Of a stretch of 64,000 bases of DNA, positions 13,632 to 25,400 are shown in pieces (within the stretch, counting starts at the first letter, position 1; each line of letters opens with the position of its first letter). Position numbers and translations under genes: made by a program. The DNA is taken from positions 2,480,001 to 2,544,000 of the forward strand of contig SNVD02010473.1 in the NCBI GenBank assembly GCA_013180625.2, written 5' to 3'. The DNA is from Boswellia sacra (lineage: Eukaryota; Streptophyta; Magnoliopsida; Sapindales; Burseraceae). Under the pieces are notes generated by a model that saw nothing but the letters and a program-made list of their open reading frames with translations, was not told the DNA's origin and did not search any database.

Positions 13632-13740
13632 TTGACCCACGCGGAGCCGCGGACTCAACTCCCCTTGTCAACTCATCAACTCCTTCGACGTACAACTGTC
13701 TCCTTAGAATCTTCTCCTCTTCTCTCCTTCCTTATAAATC
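13632..13740 (+). promoter_or_regulatory. core promoter with W-box(es) and TATA box of the PADRE gene
   Basis: TTGACC at 13632-13637 matches a WRKY-binding W-box, and further TGAC/GTCA cores lie nearby (for example GTCAACTC shortly downstream). TATAAATC at 13733-13740 is a TATA box about 140 bp before the ATG. W-boxes fit the stress- and pathogen-responsive expression known for this family, but regulation itself is inferred. Confidence 0.5.
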
Positions 13741-13881
13741 AATCTCCCCACCCCCCTTCGCCATAACCATAACAATCACAAGAATCCGACACTTCCCTTC
13801 TCAATTTCTCCTTCAAAACATTTCATTGCATTTTTACTTCACGGATAGAGTTAATTACAATATTCTACAAAGTCTTGGAAC

Positions 13882-14427
13882 ATGGGAAACTACGTATCAT
13901 GCAGCCTTGCGACCCCGTTAGCCAAGAATTCAAGATCCGTGAAAGTGGTATTTCCGACGGGTGAGATAAGGCAAATCATCACGCCCATCAAAGCTGCGGA
14001 ACTCATGCTGGAGATGCCGAACTACTTCCTTGTGAACTCTCAGTCTCTCAAGATGGGAAGAAGGTTTTCTCCTCTCAACGCGGATGAGGATTTGGAGGCC
14101 AGGAATGTGTACGTTATGTTTGCTATGAAGAGGGTCAACTCTGTGGTCACGGCTGCTGACATGGGCGCTTTGTTTCTTGCTGCTAACAACGCTGCTAACA
14201 GGAATATTAATTCTTCTGGGAAGGTCAGGATTTTGCCTGAGTCGTGTGGTGGGGAGGGAGGGATCAAGAGCGATGATTATGATGATCAGGTGAAGGTGGT
14301 GCCGAAGCTGAGTTTGGATGACATTGAGGAGTTCTCGAAACCGGAGTTCATGCATAGGTTGTCCATGTCAAGGTCAAAGAAGCCATTGTTGGAGACAATA
14401 GCAGAAGAACCTATTTGTGTACGATGA
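13882..14427 (+). CDS. PADRE / DUF4228 domain protein, single exon
   Basis: An intronless 181-aa protein. It begins MGNYVSC, a classic N-myristoylation signal (Gly2, Ser6) with Cys7 available for palmitoylation, so plasma-membrane anchoring is likely. The DUF4228/PADRE pattern follows: KVVFPTGEIRQI near residue 20, a middle block with AAELMLEMPNYFLVNS, then ADEDLEARNVYVMF and an AADMGALFLAANNAA helix. The C-terminal part is low-complexity and acidic/serine-rich and ends in a short KKPLLETIAEEPICVR-type tail typical of the family. PADRE genes respond to pathogens and abiotic stress; no biochemical activity is established. Length and start are as expected for the family. Confidence 0.9.
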   Translation: MGNYVSCSLATPLAKNSRSVKVVFPTGEIRQIITPIKAAELMLEMPNYFLVNSQSLKMGRRFSPLNADEDLEARNVYVMFAMKRVNSVVTAADMGALFLAANNAANRNINSSGKVRILPESCGGEGGIKSDDYDDQVKVVPKLSLDDIEEFSKPEFMHRLSMSRSKKPLLETIAEEPICVR

Positions 14428-14880
14428 TATCTTTTCCAAGTTGCGCTAGATTCAGATTCTGTAATGTCTCTTTGTGGTTTTTGAGAGGAGATGACAATTA
14501 ACAAAAGCTATACAGATTGGTCCTTGGCTAGAGAAGATAATAACACTAGGATTATTATATGCAAATTAACTATATATTGTATGTAAATGTATGATTATGA
14601 GATTCATCAATCAAATACTACTTGTTTTTGGTTATATAAGATTATATTAATGCATAGTTTTCTATTTGTCATAATTCCAAAACAAGCATATTAATTAATT
14701 TGTCTCGACTTATCTTTGTCATGTTCCTGTATAATGTATTTCTTTAATTTTCACCCACGTTAGGTTAATGATTTTATGTGTGGATGATATTTAATTAGTT
14801 AAATTAGTTTGTATAATATGTCTAGCTTTGTTATGTGTTCTAGGTAGTTTTTGGACTCATCTTAAGTAGGTAGGAATATA

Positions 14881-15090
14881 ATAATTTTAAGATTATGAGA
14901 TGTGGGTTAATATTATTACCATAAATATTGTATTTTCATAGCTTATGTCAATAATTTTAAGATTATAAGATGTGGGTTAATATTATTACCATAAATATTG
15001 TATTTTCATAGCTTATGTTAATAATTTTAAGATTATAAGATGTGGGTTAATATTATTACCATAAATATTGTATTTTCATAGCTTATGTTA
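14881..15090. repeat. three-copy 70-bp tandem repeat downstream of the PADRE gene
   Basis: A 70-bp unit (beginning ATAATTTTAAGATTAT and containing GATGTGGGTTAATATT) is repeated three times in direct orientation, starting at 14881, 14951 and 15021. Only one or two substitutions separate the copies. Confidence 0.92.
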
Positions 15091-15092
15091 AT

Positions 15093-16330
15093 ATGCACAT
15101 TTTCTTAATTGAAAATAAGAAAAGTTTCTGAAAGCATATGTCATATTGATGATTTTATAATCAGAGCATATATAGATACGTTAGATTTAAGATTTTTGGA
15201 ATTTGAGGATCCTCTCTATGTTGGCTCTAAAGATGTAAAACAACTTATATGTAAAATGATAAAATCATTTCTAAAAATATTACATAAATCTCACCTACCT
15301 ATTTCTAGAGATTCTCCAAATTATATCACTTAATTCAAAATGTTATAAATTTTTCTTAACAACAGTATGTTTTATTAAAGTACTTCAACCTATTTAAATA
15401 ACCATTTTACAAAGAAATTAGTGGATAGTCAAGAAGATTTGTGACGTTTTAAAGATAAGTAGTAGGAATTTATATTATAGCTGAAACCCTTTGTTATCAA
15501 GTCTTCAATAACACTTGGTTGTTAAATTGTTTATTCCTTTCCATGTTATTTATAAAATTTGAAGATGTGTAATTACAAGTTTTTGATTATCAAATTAAAC
15601 CTAATATTTATATATATAAAAAAAAGCGAAGGGTAAATCTCGATATTTAAAGCTTCTTTTGATTACGAAGATCTGTCCAAAAACAGTAATTAAGTTTGTT
15701 GCATAATCTTCACATTTTACTTATGTTCAAAGGGCCCAAAGACTTTAATGTATTAAGGCGTGTCTTTAATTTGCCTTGGCTTAAAGAAGTCAAAGGTTGC
15801 ATATGAACTTTCCAAATCTGTGTTGCATGCATAGAGTTAATTTTGTGCAAATATCCAAATTTTAATATAGAGATATTCTTCTTAGCCATCCTCAACAATA
15901 AGAAGAAAATCCTCCACAAAAATTTTTCAGCTGTGAACTATCTGAACAAACATACAAGGTTTAAGGGAATAAAGCAAAAAATTGAAGTTTTACAATTTTA
16001 AGGGACAAATAATTCCTCAATTTTCTTATTGATTGGCTTTACAATTACTTTCTTTCCTATTAATGTTTAGTCATAATTATTGCAATTGAATGTTGATCCC
16101 AAGAGTTTGTTTAAGTTAGCGATTAATCATATAATTTTTCTCATTTAAAAAAATAATACTATATTTATAATATATTTATAAAAATTTTAATTATAATTTA
16201 AATTGAGAAAATTCTAACGGAGATACAATTATTTTGCACATTGATATAATATCTAAGTGTAACATTTATTGGATTAAAAAGATAATTGATTATGAGACAA
16301 TTGATCAATTCTTTTATCTCGAAAGACAGA
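15093..16330. other. intergenic region upstream of LIG6
   Basis: AT-rich DNA with no recognisable gene, RNA or transposon ends. Small open frames at 15109-15333 and 15710-15919 have no family resemblance and are treated as chance. Confidence 0.55.
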
Positions 16331-16338
16331 GTGACGCA

Positions 16339-16346
16339 TTTGGCGC
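16339..16346 (+). promoter_or_regulatory. E2F-type site upstream of LIG6
   Basis: TTTGGCGC is an exact match to the E2F consensus TTTSSCGC and lies about 100 bp upstream of the LIG6 start codon. E2F sites are common in plant replication and repair genes. Use of this one is inferred. Confidence 0.55.
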
Positions 16347-16447
16347 CATCAAACTTCTCCTCTGGAACTTGAGAATCCAAGCTCCCAACAGCACTTCCCC
16401 CTTTCCCACTAACAAATGTTTCATTCTCACTCTAATCCCATCATCTC

Positions 16448-19400
16448 ATGGCGTCTTCCGCCCGCAGTACCCTAACCCTAGACTCCACCCATCTCTTCCT
16501 CTCCACCCAATCCTCCCCTTCCTCCTCCCTTTCCTTCCCTCCCCTTCCCTCCTCTTTCCCTCCTTCCAAACTCATCCCCAACACCCGCTTCCTCATCGAC
16601 GCCTTCCGCCACGCCTCCTCCTCCTCAGTCTCCTACTTCCTCTCCCACTTCCACTCCGACCACTACTGCGGCCTCTCCCCTTCCTGGTCCAAAGGCATCA
16701 TTTTCTGCTCCCATGTCACTTCCCAACTCCTCTCTCACGTCCTCCACATTCCGCCCAACTTCATCTGCCCCTTGCCCCTTCGCCAGCCTGTTCTGATTGA
16801 TGGGTGTGAGGTTGTGCTTGTTGACGCCAATCACTGCCCTGGCGCCGTCCAGTTCTTGTTCAAGATTCCCTCCAAGAACGGCGGTTTCGAGAGGTACATT
16901 CATACCGGTGATTTTAGGTTTTGTAAATCGATGATTTTAGAGCCTGTGATGAGTCAATTCGTGGGTTGTGATTCAGTTTTCTTGGATACTACTTATTGTA
17001 ATCCCAAATTTGTGTTTCCTTCCCAAGAGGAGAGTGTTGAGTATGTAGTGAATGCGATTAACAGAATTGGAGGTGAATGCAGTAATGGTTTTGGTAAGAG
17101 TAAGAGTGTTTTATTTCTTGTTGCGACTTATGTGATTGGCAAAGAGAAGGTTTTGCTTGAAATTTCCAAGAAATGTAATAGGAAGCTACATGTGGATGCT
17201 AGAAAAATGGAGGTTTTGCATGTTTTGGGGCATGGGGAAAGTGGTGTTTTTACGCAGGATGAGAATGAGAGTGATGTTCATGTTGTTGGATGGAATGTCT
17301 TGGGGGAGACTTGGCCTTATTTTCGGCCGAATTTTGTGAGAATGAAGGCGATTATGGAGGAAAAAGGATATGCTAAGGTTGTTGGTTTTGTGCCGACGGG
17401 GTGGACTTACGAAGTGAAGAGGAATAAATTTGCAGTTAGGTCTAAGGATTCATTTGAGATACATCTTGTGCCTTACAGTGAGCATTCAAATTATGATGAA
17501 CTTAGGGAGTATGTTAAGTTTTTGAAACCAAAAAGGGTTATACCTACAGTGGGAATGGATATTGAAAAGCTAGACAGCAAGCATGCGGATAAGATGAGAA
17601 AGCATTTTGCTGGATTGGTTGATGAAATGGCTAACAAGAAAGAGTTTTTACTGGGTTTCCATCGTGGGGCTCATGAAATTGATGATAAATTTGAAGTAAG
17701 TACCGTCTCTTGCCTAAATGAAGGGCTGTGCAAGGAGAAAGAGCTGAAGTTAGATGAAGTGAAAGCTGTTGAAAGTAAAAATACAGATGCTGGTTTGGAT
17801 TCCTCATCTTGTTCGGAAGAACCTGGATTAGAAGACTTTTCTGGGCTAGATGATGATGATGAGAGAGAGAAAATGGTGCAGGAACTTCGTGATTGTTTGC
17901 CCAAATGGGTTACTCGGAACCAATTGTTGGATTTGATTAGCAACTACAGAAGGAACATAGTCGATGCAGTTTCTAATTTCTATGAACATGAAACTAAATT
18001 TTATGAGCAAGTCTATACATGTGCAGATTCTACATCCCAGAACAGCAAAGCTGATGATTCTGCATCAGCATTAAAACTAAATACTGTTAAGAACATTCCT
18101 CATGGGAGCTTGATCTTTCCTGTTAGTCAGGAGTGCAAGTCTCCTGGCACAAAGCATTTAGTGAAGACCAGCATTTCTTCGGGCAAAAGGAAGAAGAGTA
18201 CTACCAATACGCCAAACAAGAAAGTAAGAAATACTTCAAAAAGTGAATCTAGTGGACCTAGGCAGTCTACAGTTATGAAAAAAACTTCAAATGTTGGATC
18301 TAGTGGACCAAAGCAGTCTATGATTACAAGTTTCTTCGATAAAATCTTGCCTAAGAAGCCTGAAGGTGGTGGGGTTCAATCCAAGTCAGAGGAATGTGCT
18401 GAACATGAAAATGCTTTTCCGAGTGATGCTACCAAATCATACAGAGAGGAGATAGACCAGTTCATTAAAATAATAAATGGCAATGAATCCTCAAGGAGCT
18501 ATGCTGCCAACATCTTAGAGAAGACAAAAGGAAATATCATTATGGCACTGGATTTACATTATGAGGGCAATGTTGGTGAGAATTCAGAGAGGTTGAGAAA
18601 TTCCGTTGAGTCTCAGTGTTGCACTCAAAACTGCACTTCTACGCTGGAGAAAAGTGTATCTGAGGAATTGGGACATACATCTGATTTGTCTGTTCAGAGA
18701 CCATCAAAAGAACATATGGATTCAACTCTCATATCACTACCACCTGAGAAATATGATCCCATAGAGCATGGTTTGTGTCCCTTTATTAGAAAATTACTGT
18801 AGGAACTTCTTTCTATAGATGTTTTCTTACGATCATCTAAACAATGGAATAACCTCCATACAACTGGGATACATATGCAGCATGCTGGAAGAGTGGTCAG
18901 CCTGCTCCATATATCCACCTTGCTCGAACTTTTGACTTGGTTGAGGCTGAAAAGGGCAAGATAAGAGCTATGTCAATGTTGTGCAATATGTTTAGAAGGT
19001 AGATCACCACAGATTCCTTCTCTTCTTCCCACCTCTTTGACTTGCTTTTTCACTATGAATAAGGTATTACTTTGTATAAGTAGCTCATCAGGGTGTGGCA
19101 CTTGCTTGCAATTTTATTTTATTTTATTTCTTTATTTATTTGCTTATTTATTTTTCTTCACAGTTTGCTGGCCTTGTCTCCTGAGGATGTGCTGCCTGCC
19201 ATGTATCTGTGCACGAATAAGATTGCTGCAGACCATGAAAATATTGTTAGTAAACCTCATTTTCTAATCTTTTGATTGTTTTTAGTTGATTTATGTTTTT
19301 TCCATGGATTATCTATTGTTTATTTTTGTTTCTTAAGGCACTCATGCCTTCCAAGTAATTTACGGAAGCGTTCCATTTGTAAAAAATTGCATTGACATTA

Positions 19401-22400
19401 TATGTTTTAGTTAATTCAATTAACTCTTAAAATCTATTGTTTCCACAGCTGAATGCGTTTCAGAACCCTGAATTTTTCAATATATTTTGTGGGTTAGATA
19501 TTCAGAGAATTGCTTGTTTGATTTAGACACTATACTTGAATTCTCTTGGAATGAAGATAAAGTGAAATTTAATTGGATCATTTGCAGTTAATATATGGAT
19601 TTTTATTTTCCATAATTGTGGTGCACCAATCTTTTTTTTTCCCCTTTTCCCCCTCTACTATTTGCATATTAGACATGTCTTCTGACGAGAGCAATCTGAC
19701 ATGCTCTCTTTTCTCCAAAATAGGAACAGTGATCCATACTGAGTATTTTCTTGGTGATTTGTGATTTAACACCGGGATATAGCATGTAATAATTTTGCCA
19801 AATATGCAGGAACTAAATATTGGTGGAAGTTTGGTGTCATCAGCACTAGAAGAGGCATGTGGGACAAACCGATCTAAGATTAGGGAAATGTACAATAGGT
19901 TGGGTGACCTTGGTAGGAAATGTCGTTGGTTATTATAACTTTTGTACCCCTCTAGACACAAACACACATGCACAACTTTATAGAATAGCCTGCTAAATTG
20001 AAATTCTACTGTGGTTAAAGGTGATGTTGCTCAAGAATGCCGACAAACACAAACATTACTTGCTCCTCCTCCTCCACTTCTTGTTAAAGATGTATATTCT
20101 GTGCTTCGTAAGATAAGGTATGGATAGTCTAATCTGATTTCTTAGTTAATGACAAAATTATGAACATAATTGAATTGTTAATGCTTGACACGTGTTATGA
20201 TTGGCTTCTGAAGTTTCTAAAAGTATTTCATTGCTAATCTACTGTTGATGGTATTTGTATCAGTCAAGTGTATGATCAGGTCTCAGTAACATGATACTTA
20301 GATGAATAAAGGGGGATATAAAAAATTGAAGATGCTACCCAAAGAATCCAGGTATTGCCTGGGGATACATTTGTGTATGCGTAACAGCTCCAAAACAAAC
20401 TGTTAGAAACATACATTGCCTCTATGGCTCTATCATTGCAACTATGAACAAAAGGATTGTCCCAATACGAATGTTTCCTAAAACCCTTTCCTAGTTTAGG
20501 CGAATGAAGAAGAAAGAGATATTCTTCTATTTCTCTCTTGTCAAATTATTAACAAAAGAGCAATTTTGAAGGGATATGTTATCTATATAAGAGATACATT
20601 TTTGCTAGGTTTCCATCTAAGAAAGCCTAAAACTAGTTTACCTTTGTATCAGTCAAGTGTATGATCAGGTCTCAGTAACATGATGCTTAGATGAATAAAG
20701 GGGGATTTAAAAAATTGAAGATGCTTCCCAAAGAATCCAGGTATTGCCTGGGGATACATATGTGTATGCATAACAGCTCCAAAACAAACTGATAGAAACA
20801 TACATTGCCTCTATGGCTCTATCATTGCAACTATGAACAAAAGGATTGTCCCAATGAGAATGTTTCCTTAAACCCTTTCCTAATTTAGGCGAATGAATGA
20901 GAAAGAGATATTCTTCCATTTCTCTCTTGTCAAATTATTAACAAAAGAGCAATTTTGAAGGGATATGTTATATATATAAGAGATATATTTTTGCTTGGTT
21001 TCCATCTAAAAAAGACTAAAACTAGTTTACCGGGGTATTATTCACAGGGAGACTATAAAATTTTTCTCCTATATTCTGGAAATATTCCAAAAATTCATAA
21101 TTGTAGCTCAAGGAAGCTATTTTTCGTGCACTTTGTTATTCTTATTGAATTTGCTTATAAAGTATTCATCAGTATTCAAACAGGCAGTGGGAGCACAGGT
21201 CGGAAGAAAAGCCTTATTGTGAATCTCATGTGTTCTTGTAGAGAAAAGGAGATAAAGTTTCTTGTTAGAACTTTGGTAAGATGTTTGTTCTGCTTTGTAG
21301 TCTTTATATAACTTTGTTGCAAAATTCATGTACTTATATGTGTGATATTTGATTCATGATTTTGAGATATATGTTGTGCTTTAGAATATTCAGCTATTAT
21401 TTAAAACGGCCAAGTTCTTGAATGTATTTTTTTGCTATAGGTCAGGAATTTACGTATTGGAGCAATGATGAGAACTATTTTGCCTGCATTGGCTCAGGCT
21501 GTTGTTATGAATTCCTCCCTTGACTTTCCTTATGAAGTAAAAAGAGATGATTTAAAGGAAAGGCTTCAGGTGTGATTTCTATTTTTAGTGTATGTTGATG
21601 CTTTTCAGTCTAATTTTTGTTTTAAGTATGTTGACTTTGTAGATTGATTACCAAGTTTTTTATAGTTTTTAGACTCAGTAAAAATAATATGTTGTTTTTA
21701 ATACATAGTTTAAGCTGTAATATTCTCAATATAACAAGAGGAGTCCCTAAGTCAAAACATCTTTTATAGCTTTTGGAGCCCTTTCAGTGTCCACCTTATT
21801 CTTCTTTTTGTGTTAAACCTTTTTTTTTCTGTCTTATTACTTGTGTAACTTCTTTCTAATTTAATACACAGGGTTAGGATTGATGGCCCTCTTTTTTCTT
21901 TTTCACAATTTACCACACAACTTATGGTTCTGAATCAATGATTTCATAGTTGAGATTAACTATGATATTTGTCATTCTCAAAGTGCATTAATTATGCATG
22001 TCTAATTAAATCTCAACTATCAAAAATGTATTGGTTTAATGGCCAACAACCTGTGTGAAAAATATAATGCTATGGATCTTCCCCTGAATACATATTCATC
22101 TTTGTTTGCTAGTGGAGATTTTTAATTTTTGGACCATTATAAAAGTAGTTTTTATATATGAAAATTTTCTCCTAAGTTCAGTATCTATTTATGTGGGTGT
22201 ATTTACATTTTCATATCTTACTCTTTTTTTTTTTTTAAATTTCAAAACATTTATTTGATAATTAATTTTTCTGTTACTTGTTAGTGCCTTTCTGCAGCAG
22301 CAGTTGAAGCTTATAATATACTCCCCAGTTTGGTAAGTTTTTATGTCGTCGGCTCAATAGTTCTTCATACTGTTATGTTCATGCGTTATAAAAAACTTTT

Positions 22401-25400
22401 GCTATGTGATCAACTTTCTGGAAAAAAAAAAAAAAAAAACTGATGTGCTCTTGAGAGGACATGTCGTCCGACCAAGAGGATAATGCATCCACTTGAGATA
22501 TTATATTTCACAAGTTTCCTGAATGCAAAAATTTTAGGGTAGCCGATTTGTCTGCTTTCATATCCATATTATCTTCAATCTTTATCCATATTTAACGTAT
22601 TAGATTTTCTTTATTTTTCAGATCTTTCTTCTTTTCTCCACTTGAAAACTTGTTTTACTCTAATATTACCTTTAGATTAAGATGTCACCCATGTTTGCCA
22701 TGTAAACACATTGTGTTCCCACTCTTAACAGGATTTGGTCGTTCCTTCTCTTATGGACAAAGGTGTTGGATTTTCATCATCAACTTTGTCGATGGTTCCA
22801 GGGATACCCATTAAGCCTATGCTTGCAAAGTAAACATACTTGTGATAAATTTTAAGTGTAGCATCATATTCTCAGGATCTTTACTGGATTCACTTATAAC
22901 CGATTATTTTGGTGTTTGCTATTGTAGAATTACCAATGGAGTTCCTCAAGTACTAAAGCTTTTTGAAAATAAAGCTTTTACTTGTGAATACAAGTAAGTC
23001 ACCATCTTAGATAGATTTTGTTATCTACCTTGTGCTTTTGTGGCTCTCCATGTATGAACTCAAAAGTCAAATGGATTGCTAAATACAATATTCAAATAAT
23101 GGAGAAATTAAGTTTGACCATCAAGACATGCACTATCCCTTCTTCTTGTTACTTTCATTTTTTGTTTATTTTTGTTTCTCTTAAGTTTTGGAGTCTGCTG
23201 CACTCTGGTCACGTTTCGTTATTGGTCTTTTTCATGGTTTATATCCTACAAGAGACATGCAACATTTATACAAATATCAAATAATTTTGTGCATTAGATT
23301 AATTTTTGTAGAAAATGTCCAATTATTTATTCCAAGTCTATCAATATCAAAGATCAATGTTTCAGTTTTTTCTATTCGCATATACTGTTAGTTGGTATTA
23401 AGAGTTTTTACTTTGGCGAGTTATGCATCCATCTAAGACAAGGAATTTCAATTGATGAAATATTGTCCTCCTGCCTTTTTTTTTTTTTTTTTTTCTTTTG
23501 GCCCTACAAGCAACATCATATACATGTTTTGCTGTTGAGCACTAAGTGGTGCAAACAATTTGTGGAAGACATTTTTCCTAAAGCGTAAACCAATTATCTG
23601 GTACTTTGCATATTTTAGTTGTTGGCACTCTCATTCCACCAATTTGTCTAATTGTGCTGCAAGGCTTTAGTTTATGTTTGGGTTAGCTTTGAAGGAAAGC
23701 CGATATGTGATTGAAAGTGTGAATTGTAAGGTCTAAACGTGCATTATTTGTCAATGTTTGCTCTTTTGGTATTCTTTTATTTATACAATATACATTCTGG
23801 ACTTGTGTTTGTTTTTCTTATGCTTTTTAAAGCTTGCCTTAATTGGTCTTTTAGGAATATTCTTAAAAACATGTGCAAATTGTCCTCCATTTTTGGGGGA
23901 GAAAGGCTCTATTGAAAAATGATTCCTGATTGAAAGAAATGATAAAAATATAACCAGAAAGTGATAGACACGGTTTATAAACATTAGAGTAAGATGGATA
24001 TTGTGGGAATATTATTTCTCTAGAAGTTTCCTATGTCATTGAGCTCCAGGCTCGGCGGGAAATAAATTAGCTCTTTGGTTTTTTTCGGCAGCATATGATA
24101 AAATTCTTGAACTTCATTTCTATTTAGATCTGATGTATTGATATTTTATTTTATTTACTTGACATGATTGAGTTTCTCCAGAATGATTAGTTGGATTGTC
24201 CTCTTTATCTATTGAGTGGAATATATTACACTGATTTTTCTTTCTCTTCTTTTTACTAAGTTACTTCATTGGATTGATCTGCTCTATACTTTTTCAGGTA
24301 CGATGGCCAGCGTGCCCAAATTCACAAATTAGCAGACGGCACTGTGCGCATCTTTTCACGAAATGGAGATGAAACAACAGCAAGATTTCCTGATTTAATC
24401 GGTATAATTAGGGAATCTTGTAAACCTGCTGCCGTGTCTTTCATTCTGGATGCAGAGGTCTGATTTTATTGGAGTGATGCACTGATGCTTGTCATTTTCT
24501 TTTGGGGTTTGAATTTGAAGTAATTATTTATAGTTCAAAACTGCCTTTTGGTGTCAGGTAGTTGCAATAGATAGGAAGAATGGCTCCAAGCTCATGTCTT
24601 TCCAAGAACTATCTTCAAGAGAGAGGGGGAGCAAAGATTCCTTGATCTCAGTGCACAGGATAAAGGTTGGATGTGTTGCTATGATCTGATCAAATGCATA
24701 TGACCTTTGACCAAAAATAGAACCTAGTTTTGCCCTATTTTGCTGCTATTGGAGGAGAATAAAATCATATTTCTGTTCTCATGGTGCACTTTTCCTTCTC
24801 TAAATTTTGCTTCAAGCTTGAAATAAGTCAGCTGATAAACCTGTATTTACTTAAGAGGTTTCGGAATAGGGTTGGGAAAGACATTGTTTTCTTTTCCCGT
24901 TCCTTCTATGGTTATAGTTATGTTGGTAATTATTGAGTCTGGTCTTGGGTAGCTCCACTGTTGTTCCTGATGTTTGTATTCGGAAAGCTTTTTCTTTTTG
25001 AAATTTTTAGAAGTAAACAACTCAGTTAAATGTCACCATATGTAGGGGGGAAATGGTCCTGTTGGCAAGTTGTAGTTCTTTTTCGTATGGAGTATAAAAG
25101 CAGTTCAAACTCACTACATTATGTAGTCGACTGGGTTCAAAATGTAGTAATGTTATTAAAATAAAACAGAATAGGAGAAGGGTACTGCCTTGGTTCATCT
25201 CATAGTGATTTAAATAAAATATTTCAGTTTTTGTTGCCATACAAAGTCAACTACTGCAGGGAGAAAATCAAAGAAGTGAGTGCAAATTAGATTTAAAAAC
25301 TAAGGTTTACCTGGCTAATTGATGGCAACATATTTTGTTGAGCAATGTAAACCAAGCAACAGAGGGTGGTGTGTTTAAAGGAATTGCAGGATACATTTTG

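Noticed and set aside
13930..14504. Open frames antisense to the PADRE gene (up to 141 codons)
   Set aside because: They are the reverse reading of a clearly coding sense gene with a TATA box and family domain.
16625..16903. Antisense and alternative-frame open reading in LIG6 exon 1
   Set aside because: The GC-rich start of LIG6 exon 1 leaves several frames open; only the sense frame carries the beta-CASP motifs.
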